A DNA stretch of 64,000 nt, taken from Rhynchopus sp. YZ270_cl-10. Taxonomy: Eukaryota > Euglenozoa > Diplonemea > Diplonemida > Diplonemidae. Where the stretch lies: contig OZ037837.1 in the NCBI GenBank assembly GCA_964035575.1, positions 248,001-312,000 on the forward strand, written 5' to 3'. The notes below the pieces were generated by a model. It saw only the letters and a list, made by a program, of their open reading frames with translations. It did not search any database and was not told the origin of the DNA. This document shows positions 31,219 to 42,230 of this stretch, piece by piece; the first letter of the stretch is position 1; each line of letters begins with the position of its first letter. The position numbers and the translations under genes were made by a program.

Positions 31219-33288
31219 CTAAAGCACATTGCTGTGTTCCATGTTGTCCTGTGCCTCAAGCACCCGGTAACAACCCTTGTGTTGTACAAGAACGTCTTCA
31301 AGTGCAGACGGCAGTGTTGTCCCTTCAGGAGGCTCGTACAGACACACAACCCCGTCACGCACAGCCTCCTCGCACAGCGCCCAACTCCGACGCACAACAT
31401 CCCCCATCACAGTCACAAAGCGCTGGCTCCGTGCACCAACATCCCCGTGCTGCACAAGGCCGCTTGCAAGCCCAGACCCGTTCAGTGCAGACTTCACAGA
31501 CATGCGTTGCACAAACCGTATCGCGTTCTCCATGTGTGCAGGTGCAGAACGCGACACGTTCCACCCAACACACACACAGTTCCCAAGCAGCGTCACCAGA
31601 CTCCCTCCACTCTGCTCCAGTGCCGTCGTCAGTGTCACGAGTCGTGAGCTCATCTGGTGAAAGGCTATGTTTTGTCCCACGTCACCAACTGCAAGCTGTG
31701 CAACTCCCAGTGTGCCCGAGGTCTGACGTGTGGAGACTGACAGGTTGTTTGTGGATGAAACAGACGACGCACATGTGGAAATAGTCATTGTACGCTTGGC
31801 AGTTGGTGAAGAAGACTCGCAAAGTGGTGTTTCCCTTCGTCCCCCAAGTGAGACAGGCCACACACAGCACATCAACGTGTTCCCAGACACACCCCTCAAG
31901 TGAACTGCCTCTGGCACACCAGCAACAGCACTGCACGACCCAGAGACAGACGTCCACAGGTCAGAGGGAACAGCCACAGCACCAGGCGTGCATGTGCTCT
32001 CAAGGCGTGATGCAACGTTCACTGTGTGTCCGAAGTAGTCTGTCCGTCCCGTCAGTGTGTTCTGCTCCACAGTCACAGGGCCAGTGTTCACACCAATGCG
32101 CACAGTCAGACCACCCCACAGCGACCCCTGACGAGAACAGATGGGTGCATCCTCAAGCAGAGATGCAGGCCAGTCTGCTTCGAAAAGACGTTCCTGCACA
32201 CGCAACCCAAACGCCACACCGTCGCAAGTGGATGCAAAGGCAATCATGAATGCGTCGCCAATGGTCTTCACCTCGTACCCACCACACATCCGCATCACCT
32301 CACGCATCACAGCGTTGTGGATCTGCAGTCCAGCACGCATCCCCTCAGGTGTGTTCTCCCAGATCAACGTCGACGCACGGATGTCTGTGAACACAATCGT
32401 TGCTGTCTCGCTGTCAAGCCCAGGCGGTGCCACAGTCGGCTGCTGCACACCGTCCTCATCCACCTCAAACAGCGCAGCAGGGAGGTACGGACGGTACTTC
32501 CGCAGGTTCTCCTCCAAGTTCCGCAGTGCCGCTGTCATCCCCTCAGGCAGGTCACCCTCATGCGCCTTCAGCAGCTCCGCCACCTGCTCCACGTCGTAGC
32601 CAGCCAGGAGTGCTGCAATTTCCTGCACAGCGTTGATCGTCCGCTCCATTGATGCCTGCTCCTTCAGGAGACCACGTGCAAAGCCTCGTGTTGCGATGAA
32701 GTCGATGATAAACACACCCACAGCAAGGAGGTGGAAGTTCATGCTTCTGCCGGGGCAGGGGAGGTCTGTGCACTGATTTGCTTTCTCCATATAGTCTGCC
32801 CTCACCTCCTGTGGCATGATACCAGGGATGTCGAGGATGCCAAACCTGAACAATTCTTCCAAACCCATGACAACGAAGTACACCACTGCGACACAGACGA
32901 TGCACATGCTGTAGTGTGCGGGCACCTCCATCACAAGGAGGAAGTCCACCACAATCACAAGTACCGGCCATGAATTGTCCCCAAAAGTACGGGCAGTGAT
33001 ATCAGCACTAAAAGTTCCAAGAGCGTAGACGGAGGCGATGAACACTATTGCGGGTGTGGTCAGCTTGACTTTGCAAAGTACTAGCATAATGGCGTAGATC
33101 GCTGCCGCGATTGTTAGCACAGTTGTTACAAAATATAAGTACCGTCCTCGTGGCTCAGACAAGGCTTCCGAAAAGCCAGTCATCATGAAGAAGACTGCAA
33201 TGTTCAAGACGAAGAACAACTTCCGCTTCTGTGTGTCCTTCTTGTCCAGTGTCCCATCCAGCGACAGCACAGCATCCAGACAGCGCAT
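31219..33288 (-). CDS. Membrane adenylyl cyclase 1 (tandem family)
   Basis: A 689-residue receptor-like cyclase making cAMP from ATP at the plasma membrane. Start chosen at MRCLDAVLSLDG, conserved in all five copies, although the frame is open upstream. Six predicted helices span about 23-202. The catalytic domain (about 295-455) has both metal-binding Asp (VFTDIRAST; VKTIGDAFM), the Lys (EVKT) and Asp (TDYFG) that select adenine, and the Asn and Arg of NVASRLE. A second cyclase-like domain (about 535-685) is degenerate. This copy differs from the others in the first membrane loop (FSEALSEPRGRYLY), in the 160-185 loop, and in lacking two or three residues near ETPLCE. Its 3' flank is the only one without the conserved downstream block, probably because retroelement B lies 155 bp away. 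Confidence 0.9.
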   Translation of the reverse strand: MRCLDAVLSLDGTLDKKDTQKRKLFFVLNIAVFFMMTGFSEALSEPRGRYLYFVTTVLTIAAAIYAIMLVLCKVKLTTPAIVFIASVYALGTFSADITARTFGDNSWPVLVIVVDFLLVMEVPAHYSMCIVCVAVVYFVVMGLEELFRFGILDIPGIMPQEVRADYMEKANQCTDLPCPGRSMNFHLLAVGVFIIDFIATRGFARGLLKEQASMERTINAVQEIAALLAGYDVEQVAELLKAHEGDLPEGMTAALRNLEENLRKYRPYLPAALFEVDEDGVQQPTVAPPGLDSETATIVFTDIRASTLIWENTPEGMRAGLQIHNAVMREVMRMCGGYEVKTIGDAFMIAFASTCDGVAFGLRVQERLFEADWPASLLEDAPICSRQGSLWGGLTVRIGVNTGPVTVEQNTLTGRTDYFGHTVNVASRLESTCTPGAVAVPSDLWTSVSGSCSAVAGVPEAVHLRGVSGNTLMCCVWPVSLGGRRETPLCESSSPTAKRTMTISTCASSVSSTNNLSVSTRQTSGTLGVAQLAVGDVGQNIAFHQMSSRLVTLTTALEQSGGSLVTLLGNCVCVGWNVSRSAPAHMENAIRFVQRMSVKSALNGSGLASGLVQHGDVGARSQRFVTVMGDVVRRSWALCEEAVRDGVVCLYEPPEGTTLPSALEDVLVQHKGCYRVLEAQDNMEHSNVL

Positions 33289-34260
33289 TTTGTTCGTGTG
33301 TTCTTGTGGAAACAGATGTGTTCTAAACAGAAAAGACACCCCCCCACCACCCAAAAGCTGTGACTGTGTAGTGTGTTCTATGTTTTGAAGTCCCAACCCC
33401 TCTCGTGACTGACAACCTTTGCACTATTGCACAGTGAATGCGCACAAGGATGCAGCTCATTTCCACAGAGCTTTGCACTAGACATAAGGTACGCTAGTGT
33501 GCCCACAACTATGTACCCAATCGAGACACAAAGACATGGTGAATGATGAATATTACATTCATACAAATCTGCATACACAAACGAACTATGATGTGATGCT
33601 GGGGTGCGTGTGGTGAGGGAATAGGAAGTCATATAAAGTGTGCGGGTATGTTAGGTTATTATAGGTCAAGAACACGTGGAGCAGAAGCTGAGAGGTGGCA
33701 ACGATGGAGGACAAACAAAAAGGGGCATTTATTAATTCAAGCACCTCTGCCAACAAACGTGTGTAACAGAAATACTTTGATCCCCCTTCCCTCCCTCCCC
33801 TCCCTATCTGCCTACCTACCTCCTGTCGTGCCTCCCACACACACACACCATCTGCACACCTCATCGGACTCCTCTTGCAGAACACATGCAGTGCATGCTC
33901 CTCCTTCTCCGCCACATGAGATCAACACAACCAAGTCGCCACATGGCACCTTCCCCTTCACGGCAGCAGTTGGCATTAAAGGTTTATTAGGCATGAGTTG
34001 GTGACACGTCGACACGTTGCTGTGGTGTTGCTGCACCGTGCACAGCAATGCTACTGAACATTACCGACACCATCCGTACCCCTAGACTCACATTTCTTCT
34101 CAACGCAGCCCCACAGAGCTCTACTTTGCAGTGACCAGCTTTTTTTTGCAGCACGGACAAAACTCTACTAGTACACGCGAACGGAGCCTCGAGGAGACTA
34201 GTTGTTGCATCGACAAACAGAGCCTCAGCCTAACCACCTTGTTGTGTGGTTGTTGTTTTT
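33289..34260. other. Spacer between cyclase 1 and the esterase gene
   Basis: No gene. The leader just upstream of the cyclase start reads cacacgaacaaa on the coding strand, shared with the other copies. It also holds a CA-rich microsatellite near 33836-33850, a dispersed piece at 33746-33778 also found at 1-33, and a cctcagcc word at 34215. Confidence 0.5.
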
Positions 34261-36034
34261 TCAGCTACAGAGAGCTTCGTGCAGCAGGTCAACGAAGGTG
34301 GGCATGACAACAGATTTATCATAATGCGCACCGTCCTTAGAGAGTTTCAACTGTCCGAGAGATATTTGGAAGAAGTCCAGATGGCGTATCCGCGTGCACA
34401 TTGAGAGTGCATCGCGCGCAATCCTGTTGAAGATGCCCAGACGCGCATTGGTCACCCTGAAGTTGTCGACGCTCGCAGGCTTGCCCTTCGGCCATGCAGG
34501 TGAGCCGAACCACACTGTCTCACCCTTTCGTCTGCACAGCACCTCAGCAACGCCTAACATGTGACGGTGCATCCTGTCGTAGCTCCACTGCCCCCATGAA
34601 GCAGGGTGTGCGCCAAACCCGATGACCTGTTGGTGTTGTTGTTTTACAGAGGAGGGCCGAGGGGAGGAAGGGGGGAGGTAAAAATATTTGAAAATATGCC
34701 TACCAGACGAAGGGGTGGGGTGGACCCAAATAGCTGCCGGACGCGTAACACATTTATACTCTATTGCGCCCTAACCTGAGTTACTAGTAATTTAACTTAA
34801 ACCTCCGTATTTTTGATTGAAAACGTGGTTCTATTCGTGTTAGACACCCGAGGATGTGCTTCCACTATTTTTCAAGATATGTTCACAAATCTTTCAAAAG
34901 AAACATAGGTTCCGACAGACACTCGGACCTTAACCAAAAATACCCTTCTTTTTCAACCTATGTTTGGCCATTTGGCAAACACCATACCAACACGTCCTCC
35001 TCGTAGGCCGTGACGTTCTGCAGATATGAGTCCAGGGTGTAACTGAGCGCCACGCCTCCAGCCGCCGTCGCTGCACTCACAACCTTGGCGCGCAGTGCCG
35101 CGTACCCAGCCTCCTTGCCGCCTTCAAGGCGGTGCTTAACAGCGTGGTACACACTCCGTGCCTGCGAGTCTCCGACCACACGCACGGTCACACCCTTTCC
35201 GCTCCCATTGATACCCCTCTTCAAGCACGACCCTAGGTCCCCACCACGTGGCGTGACACCATTGTACCACTGCCACTCCCACTCCGCACCACGTAGCTTA
35301 GTGTCGAGGTGGCGGTTGTGGCGCACCCAGCGGCCAAGATGTCGTGCCTTTGTGCCCTGTGGAGATGTGGTGCAGGAATATGTGGGCAGCCAGGCAACGT
35401 CTTTGTTGCGCCAGTGTCTTGTGTTATGGATTCGTTCGTTGACGCCCCAGAAGTTGTCGAGCTGCAGGCGAAACTTCGCTGTGTACTCACCCCTCCTCGT
35501 GAACCCAAAGCGAAGCCGATATCCGCACGATGTTGCGTTGAACTCCTGCAGCGCAACCAACAGCTCCGGCCCCGTGAGAAGCAAGCGAAACAGGTCAGGC
35601 CCCACCACCGCACGCAGGTACTTCTCCCACGCAGGGTGCGCTGAGATCCCCTCCTGCAGCGCACAGCCGCGGGACACAACGCGCACCTCACCCGCACACT
35701 GCACCGGGTCGTAGCACGACTGCACCGTGTACTCCTTCAAAAGCGCGGCCACTGTGGTGCAGTGTCCAGGCACCTCCTGTACAGGCACTGCACCAGCATC
35801 GACGTCAAGTGGAAACAGAGGGAACGTCGTCGGCAGGTACACCTCCTGCACTACATTCTGTGCGGTGTGCTGGGGTAAGGGCGATGGTGGTGATGGTGGT
35901 GGTGATGTATTCTTCGGTGCCTCCGTCAGTGCCGCGCGCCCATCAATGCTCCAGAACAGCAGAAGCAGCGTCAGCGCACAACACACCAGTGTGTAAAGTG
36001 GCGCAGCACCCAGTCCCGTCATACGAGGGAGCAA
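34261..36034 (-). CDS. Membrane-anchored SGNH/PC-esterase-like protein (2 exons)
   Basis: Two exons, 36034-34988 and 34626-34261, give 470 residues. Exon 1 starts with a short cytosolic tail and a signal anchor (TLVCCALTLLLLFWSIDG), so a type II Golgi or surface protein, then a Pro-rich stalk (SPPPSPPSPLPQ). The SGNH blocks are split across the exons: VRVVGDSQARS (Ser about 290, nucleophile) in exon 1, VIGFGAHPASWGQW at the start of exon 2, and KDGAHYD (Asp about 447, His about 450) near the end. The layout resembles NXPE or PC-esterase relatives that add or remove acetyl groups on glycans; the substrate is unknown. The intron (34987-34627, 361 bp) runs GTATGG to ACCAACAG in phase 0, and the join restores the block order. 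It sits inside the cyclase array on the same strand. Confidence 0.78.
34627..34987 (-). other. Predicted spliceosomal intron of the esterase gene
   Basis: Donor gtatgg and acceptor ccaacag on the minus strand; without its removal the protein stops before the catalytic Asp-His block. It contains tagacacccgaggatg, also present at 196-211, a sign that intron sequence was copied elsewhere. It is the only intron I can support in the window. Confidence 0.72.
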
Positions 36035-36859
36035 CTGACACTATGTTCGAACCAAATGCGTTCTGGGCAGGTGCAGTCTCAGTGCAAGACCAAGACGTCC
36101 TCACCAATTAAACCTCAAATTCAAAGAAAATGTAATAACTAAGCAGTGCCTGATGGGCAACATCCCTGTGGTGTGTAGGTGTGACCATGTGTGATGACCA
36201 TTTCGTCCGATATTGGCCGAGCTTCCAGCATGGTGATAACAGGTCTGCACTCAACGTCCCTCGTACCATGAAGGGAGACACAGTGAACAAAAGACAAACG
36301 GCATTAAACTACTTTACGACATGACATGCAAAAGGTGAACGCTACGCTTCCCCTGTGTTTCAATTTTGGGGTGGGTTCGGGCAGAGCCCACTTCACCAAC
36401 GTGTCGAGGTGCGTACGTTTCACCATGAGAAGACTCAGAAAGATACTCAGACCAGATATGGGTTTTGGCATTTGCGTGCATTCCTTTATTTTGCACGTAC
36501 CGCGTAAGGTATTACTGACCACTTCTTTTGGCAGAAAGTACTACGCGTCCACTCGACGTTTGTATAAAGAAAACTAGAGATGAAAGGGGGTTGGAGGGGA
36601 AGAGTTAAATTCTTGAACGCATCCCCACACTCAGGCACACTAACCAAATGCACACATGTCTTGTAAATAATGAAAATCTGAAAAACCCCCACCCTGTCCA
36701 TCCCGTCACACCTGAGAATGACCGTCCGTCCTGTAAAGAACTCTGGACTTCGCAGACAGATGTAACGCAGCAAATGCTCTAAAATGTTGCAAACACTCAC
36801 TCACTTTGCACTACATGAGAGCTTGCAACCGTACAGACGCAACAGTGTCAAAAGCACAA
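36035..36859. other. Spacer between esterase gene and cyclase 2
   Basis: No gene. The half nearest cyclase 2 carries the conserved downstream block of the cyclase family at about 36712-36775 (gaatgaccgtccgtcctgta) and, at 36790-36860, cactcactttgca and gagagcttgcaac, shared with the flanks of cyclases 4 and 5. Confidence 0.55.
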
Positions 36860-38935
36860 CTAAAACACATTGCTGTGTTCCCTGTTGTCCTGTGCCTCAA
36901 GCACCCGGTAACAACCCTTGTGTTGCACAAGAACGTCTTCAAGTGCAGACGGCAGTGTTGTCCCTTCAGGAGGCTCGTACAGACACACAACCCCGTCACG
37001 CACAGCCTCCTCGCACAGCGCCCAACTCCGACGCACAACATCCCCCATCACAGTCACAAAGCGCTGGCTCCGTGCACCAACATCCCCGTGCTGCACAAGG
37101 CCGCTTGCAAGACCAGCACCGTTCAGTGCAGACTTCACAGACATGCGCTGCACAAACCGTATCGCGTTCTCCATGTGTGCAGGTGCAGAACGCGACACGT
37201 TCCACCCAACACACACACAGTTCCCAAGCAGCGTCACCAGACTCCCTCCACTCTGCTCCAGTGCCGTCGTCAGTGTCACGAGTCGTGAGCTCATCTGGTG
37301 AAAGGCTATGTTTTCTCCCACGTCACCCACTGCAAGCTGTGCAACTCCCAGTGTGCCCGAGGTCTGACGTGTGGAGACTGCAATATTCTTTGTGGATGAA
37401 ACAGACGACGCACATGCGGAAATAGTCATTGAATGATTGGCAGTTGGTGAAGAAGACGTGTACTCGCAAAGTGGTGTTTCCCTTCGTCCCCCAAGTGAGA
37501 CAGGCCACACACAGCACACCAACGTGTTCCCAGACACACCCTTCAAGTGAACTGCCTCTGGCACACCAGCAACAGCACTGCACGACCCAGAGACAGACGT
37601 CCACAGGTCAGAGGGAACAGCCACAGCACCAGGTGTGCATGTGCTCTCAAGGCGTGATGCAACGTTCACTGTGTGTCCGAAGTAGTCTGTCCGTCCCGTC
37701 AGTGTGTTCTGCTCCACAGTCACAGGGCCAGTGTTCACACCAATGCGCACAGTCAGACCACCCCACAGCGACCCCTGACGAGAACAGATGGGTGCATCCT
37801 CAAGCAGAGATGCAGGCCAGTCTGCTTCGAAAAGACGTTCCTGCACACGCAACCCAAACGCCACACCGTCGCAAGTGGATGCAAAGGCAATCATGAATGC
37901 GTCGCCAATGGTCTTCACCTCGTACCCACCACACATCCGCATCACCTCACGCATCACAGTGTTGTGGATCTGCAGTCCAGCACGCATCCCCTCAGGTGTG
38001 TTCTCCCAGATCGACGTTGACGCACGGATGTCTGTGAACACAATCGTTGCTGTCTCGCTGTCAAGCCCAGGCGGTGCCACAGTCGGCTGCTGCACACCGT
38101 CCTCATCCACCTCAAACAGCGCAGCAGGGAGGTACGGACGGTACTTCCGCAGGTTCTCCTCCAAGTTCCGCAGTGCCGCTGTCATCCCCTCAGGCAGGTC
38201 ACCCTCATGCGCCTTCAGCAGCTCCGCCACCTGCTCCACGTCGTAGCCAGCCAGGAGTGCTGCAATTTCCTGCACAGCGTTGATCGTCCGCTCCATTGAT
38301 GCCTGCTCCTTCAGGAGACCACGTGCAAAGCCTCGTGTTGCGATGAAGTCGATGACAAATACACTCACAGCAACGAGGTGGAAGTTCAGGTCATTGCCGG
38401 GGCAGGGGAGGTCTGTACATTGCAGGGCTTCATCCCTGTAGGCTGCCCTCTCCTCCTGTGGCAGGATACCAGGGATGTCGAGGATGCCAAACCTGAACAA
38501 TTCTTCTGCACCCATGACAACGAAGTACACCACTGAGACACAGACGACACACATGCTGTAGCGTGTGGGCACCTCCATCACAAGGAGGAAGTCCACCACA
38601 AGCACGAGCAATGGCCATGAATTGTTCCCTGTAGCACGGGCAGTGATGTCAGCACTAAAAGTTCCAAGAACGTAGATGTAGGCGATGAACACTATTGCGG
38701 GTGTGGTCAGCTTGACTTTGCAGAGCACCAGTATAGTGGCGTAGATCGCAGCGCAGATAACAAACAGAACTGTGGTGCAATATAAGTACCGTCCCTGTAG
38801 GTTGAACCACACCTCCAAAGTGCCAAGAGTCATCAACAAGACTGCCACGTTCAAGACGAAGAACATCGTCCGCTTCCGCGTGTCCTTCTTGTCCAGTGTC
38901 CCATCCAGCGACAGCACAGCATCCAGACAGCGCAT
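36860..38935 (-). CDS. Membrane adenylyl cyclase 2 (tandem family)
   Basis: 691 residues from MRCLDAVLSLDG; the frame is open for another 90 codons upstream, but those do not resemble the other copies. It has the same architecture as its neighbours: six helices, a complete C1 catalytic domain (FTDIRASTSIWE, EVKTIGDAFM, TDYFGHTVNVASRLE) and a degenerate C2. It is distinguished by the TM1-TM2 stretch LGTLEVWFNLQGRYLYCTTV and the loop YRDEALQCTDLPCPGNDLNF with two conserved Cys. From about residue 205 onward it is almost identical to cyclases 3-5. Expected role: ligand- or environment-responsive cAMP production; the short extracytoplasmic loops leave little room for a large ligand-binding domain. 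Confidence 0.9.
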   Translation of the reverse strand: MRCLDAVLSLDGTLDKKDTRKRTMFFVLNVAVLLMTLGTLEVWFNLQGRYLYCTTVLFVICAAIYATILVLCKVKLTTPAIVFIAYIYVLGTFSADITARATGNNSWPLLVLVVDFLLVMEVPTRYSMCVVCVSVVYFVVMGAEELFRFGILDIPGILPQEERAAYRDEALQCTDLPCPGNDLNFHLVAVSVFVIDFIATRGFARGLLKEQASMERTINAVQEIAALLAGYDVEQVAELLKAHEGDLPEGMTAALRNLEENLRKYRPYLPAALFEVDEDGVQQPTVAPPGLDSETATIVFTDIRASTSIWENTPEGMRAGLQIHNTVMREVMRMCGGYEVKTIGDAFMIAFASTCDGVAFGLRVQERLFEADWPASLLEDAPICSRQGSLWGGLTVRIGVNTGPVTVEQNTLTGRTDYFGHTVNVASRLESTCTPGAVAVPSDLWTSVSGSCSAVAGVPEAVHLKGVSGNTLVCCVWPVSLGGRRETPLCEYTSSSPTANHSMTISACASSVSSTKNIAVSTRQTSGTLGVAQLAVGDVGENIAFHQMSSRLVTLTTALEQSGGSLVTLLGNCVCVGWNVSRSAPAHMENAIRFVQRMSVKSALNGAGLASGLVQHGDVGARSQRFVTVMGDVVRRSWALCEEAVRDGVVCLYEPPEGTTLPSALEDVLVQHKGCYRVLEAQDNREHSNVF

Positions 38936-40148
38936 TGTGTTCTTGTGGAAACAGACGTATCTAAGAAGAAACCCCACCCACCTGAGACTGTGAATGTGTA
39001 AAATTAGTGTTCTTTGCAACACAGCATCCGCACGAGGAATCCGAAGAAGATGTTCTTGTATTGCACGTGCATCCTGTTCACATGTCAGGTGGTTTGGACG
39101 GGAAGTGAGGGCCAGGACCATGTGAAGGGTGTAAATGATATGTGGGGATGGAGAGGTCTCTTGGTCAATAAATGAACGAACAACATATTCTGAGACAAAA
39201 CACAAGAAACAAAACAGGAACAGAAAACGTGCTATTCAACATAATTCTCAAAAACCTCACAAACCCCAAGAAGGCGGAGACTTTGAGAGCCTTTACCCTG
39301 AACTTGCTAAAACCAAAATGGAGTGAAGGCAGTCTGCGTTTAGTACAGCACCCAAAAGCTGAGTACTACACTTTGTACAGCGCAGGGCATGGTACAGGAA
39401 ACACGGTAAACGGGGGTTTTGGGTCGGGGTTATATTTTTCTTCCTTCCAGGTTGGTCCTGAAAATGGGGAAACGTTTGGGTCAAGTTGTCCTAAGGTCCG
39501 CCATGTTGCAGTCAAGGTACTCGGAGAGGAGGTGTCATCGAGTTGTGCTGGAGGATGGGTTTCATATTCGCTTTTTATTTTTCCTTCTTTCAAAACTTCA
39601 CACACAACGCTTTTGGATTATGGGAGACACACAAGGTGCCAGGCTCTATGATATACACGGAACCACCCTGCACCTGTTCGTCATGTTGTTTCCCGTGCAA
39701 TACATGGAGAAAAGATTCCTACTTGAAACTAGGTAAGCTTTTATCAAAATGAGTGAATCACAAAAACCAGCGCGCTTGGAAGAAAAAAGAAGAGGAAAGA
39801 TATTTGAAAACTTCGTTGTATTAGTGTAGACACCCTAGAGTGGACACCCCATAACATGAACAAGCCAATGTACCTTCTAAGAAGCTTGGGAATTACTGCG
39901 CATTGACCACTACTAGGTAGTGTTGACATCTCAAGCATGTTCACATCGTAAGTAAACAAAATTGACGACTCCTTCCTTTGACAGAAAAAAGACTGCAAAA
40001 AACCCCACCCTGTACCTGAGAATGACCGTCCGTCCTGTAAAGAACTTCTGGACTTCTCAGACAAACAACACAGCGTGTGAAGAAAATGTGGCCAAAAACT
40101 CACTCACTTTGCACCATCCTCACACACGCCACAGTTGAAAGAGCACAA
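38936..40148. other. Spacer between cyclases 2 and 3
   Basis: No gene. It includes 39655-39735 (ggaaccaccctgcacctg ... tgcaatacatggaga), which recurs at 42945-43022. 39812-39845 resembles the esterase intron piece. 39890-39945 (ctgcgca-tg-ctactaggcagtgtt type) matches 47533-47585. The conserved cyclase downstream block is at about 40016-40090. Together these suggest a decayed esterase-type unit between the cyclases. Confidence 0.5.
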
Positions 40149-42230
40149 CTAAAACACATTGCTGTGTTCCATGTTGTCCTGTGCCTCAAGCAGTCGGTAA
40201 CAACCCTTGTGTTGCACAAGAACGTCTTCAAGTGCAGACGGCAGTGTTGTCCCTTCAGGAGGCTCGTACAGACACACAACCCCGTCACGCACAGCCTCCT
40301 CGCACAGCGCCCAACTCCGACGCACAACATCTCCCATCACAGTCACAAAGCGCTGGCTCCGTGCACCAACATCCCCGTGCTGCACAAGGCCGCTTGCAAG
40401 CCCAGACCCGTTCAGTGCAGACTTCACAGACATGCGCTGCACAAACCGTATTGCGTTCTCCATGTGTGCAGGTGCAGAACGCGACACGTTCCACCCAACA
40501 CACACACAGTTCCCAAGCAGCGTCACCAGACTCCCTCCACTCTGCTCCAGTGCCGTCGTCAGTGTCGTGAGTCGTGAGCTCATCTGGTGAAAGGCTATGT
40601 TTTCTCCCACGTCACCAACTGCAAGCTGTGCAACTCCCAGTGTGCCCGAGGTCTGACGTGTGGAGACTGCAATGTTGGTTGTGGATGAAACAGACGACGC
40701 ACATGTGGAAAAACTCACTGTATGATTGGCAGTTGGTGAAGAAGACGTGTACTCGCAAAGTGGTGTTTCCCTTCGTCCCCCAAGTGAGACAGGCCACACA
40801 CAGCACACCAACGTGTTCCCAGACACACCCTTCAAGTGAACTGCCTCTGGCACACCAGCAACAGCACTGCACGACCCAGAGACAGACGTCCACAGGTCAG
40901 AGGGAACAGACACAGCACCAGGTGTGCATGTGCTCTCAAGGCGTGATGCAACGTTCACTGTGTGTCCGAAGTAGTCTGCCCGTCCCGTCAGTGTGTTCTG
41001 CTCCACAGTCACAGGGCCAGTGTTCACACCAATGCGCACAGTCAGACCACCCCACAGCGACCCCTGACGAGAACAGATGGGTGCATCCTCAAGCAGAGAT
41101 GCAGGCCAGTCTGCTTCGAAAAGACGTTCCTGCACACGCAACCCAAACGCCACACCGTCAAAAGTGGATGCAAAGGCAATCATGAATGCGTCGCCAATGG
41201 TCTTCACCTCGTACCCACCACACATCCGCATCACATCACGCATCACAGTGTTGTGGATCTGCAGTCCAGCACGCATCCCCTCAGGTGTGTTCTCCCAGAT
41301 CGACGTTGACGCACGGATGTCTGTAAACACAATCGTTGCTGTCTCGCTGTCAAGCCCAGGCGGTGCCACAGTCGGCTGCTGCACACCGTCCTCATCCACC
41401 TCAAACAGCGCAGCAGGGAGGTACGGACGGTACTTCCGCAGGTTCTCCTCCAAGTTCCGCAGTGCTGCTGTCATCCCCTCAGGCAGGTCACCCTCATGCG
41501 CCTTCAGCAGCTCCGCCACCTGCTCCACGTCGTAGCCAGCCAGGAGTGCTGCAATTTCCTGCACAGCGTTGATCGTCCGCTCCATTGATGTCTGCTCCTT
41601 CAGGAGACCACGTGCAAAGCCTCGTGTTGCGATGAAGTCGATGACAAACACACTCAAAGCAGTGATCTGACGGTTCAAAGCATTGGTCCTGATGGGGCAG
41701 GGGAGGTCTGTACACTGATATAAGTCATCCCTGTGGGCTTCCCTCTCCTCCTGTGGCATGATACCAGGGATGTCGAGGATGCCAAACCTGAACAATTCTT
41801 CCACACCCATGACAACGAAGTACACCACTGCGACACAGACGATGCACATGCTGTGGCGTGTGGGCACCTCCATCACAAGGAGGAAGTCCACCACAAGCAC
41901 GAGCAACGGCCATGCAGTGTTACCTATAGTACGGGCAGTGACGTCAGAACAAAAAATTCCAAGAACGTAGACGGAGGCGATGAACACTATTGCGGGTGTG
42001 GTCAGCTTGACTTTGCAGAGCACCAGTGTAGTGGCGTAGATCGCAGTGCAGCTTATGAACACAGTTGTGGTGCAATATAAGTACCGCCCTCGTGGGTCTA
42101 CCCACGCCTCCAACGTGAAAGTCATCATGAACAAGACTGCAACATTCAAGACGAAGAACATCGTCCGCTTCCGCGTGTCCTTCTTGTCCAGTGTCCCATC
42201 CAGCGACAGCACAGCATCCAGACAGCGCAT
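40149..42230 (-). CDS. Membrane adenylyl cyclase 3 (tandem family)
   Basis: 693 residues. Helices at about 23-41, 50-72, 78-97, 105-122, 126-141 and 188-202; signalling helix 205-245; C1 catalytic domain 297-455 with Asp304 and Asp347 (metals), Lys343 and Asp419 (adenine), Asn426 and Arg430 (transition state); Ser/Thr-rich linker 485-530; C2-like domain 535-690. In C2 the expected metal-binding segment reads LLGNCVCVGWN and the Asn/Arg segment reads MGDVVRRSW, so C2 cannot catalyse alone. It may act as a regulatory dimer partner. Specific to this copy: the loop DLYQCTDLPCPIRTNALNRQ and GRADYFGHT in C1, the latter shared with copy 5. The frame begins exactly at the conserved Met, supporting the start used for all copies. 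Confidence 0.92.
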   Translation of the reverse strand: MRCLDAVLSLDGTLDKKDTRKRTMFFVLNVAVLFMMTFTLEAWVDPRGRYLYCTTTVFISCTAIYATTLVLCKVKLTTPAIVFIASVYVLGIFCSDVTARTIGNTAWPLLVLVVDFLLVMEVPTRHSMCIVCVAVVYFVVMGVEELFRFGILDIPGIMPQEEREAHRDDLYQCTDLPCPIRTNALNRQITALSVFVIDFIATRGFARGLLKEQTSMERTINAVQEIAALLAGYDVEQVAELLKAHEGDLPEGMTAALRNLEENLRKYRPYLPAALFEVDEDGVQQPTVAPPGLDSETATIVFTDIRASTSIWENTPEGMRAGLQIHNTVMRDVMRMCGGYEVKTIGDAFMIAFASTFDGVAFGLRVQERLFEADWPASLLEDAPICSRQGSLWGGLTVRIGVNTGPVTVEQNTLTGRADYFGHTVNVASRLESTCTPGAVSVPSDLWTSVSGSCSAVAGVPEAVHLKGVSGNTLVCCVWPVSLGGRRETPLCEYTSSSPTANHTVSFSTCASSVSSTTNIAVSTRQTSGTLGVAQLAVGDVGENIAFHQMSSRLTTLTTALEQSGGSLVTLLGNCVCVGWNVSRSAPAHMENAIRFVQRMSVKSALNGSGLASGLVQHGDVGARSQRFVTVMGDVVRRSWALCEEAVRDGVVCLYEPPEGTTLPSALEDVLVQHKGCYRLLEAQDNMEHSNVF

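Noticed and set aside
31147-32652. Several plus-strand frames inside cyclase 1, repeated in every cyclase copy
   Set aside because: Their presence in all copies follows from the near-identical cyclase DNA; no recognisable protein.
36784-37425. Possible trans-splice acceptor AG before cyclase starts
   Set aside because: The AG at about -16 is present upstream of copies 1, 2, 3 and 5 but not 4, so I do not call it; only the cacgaacaca leader is conserved.
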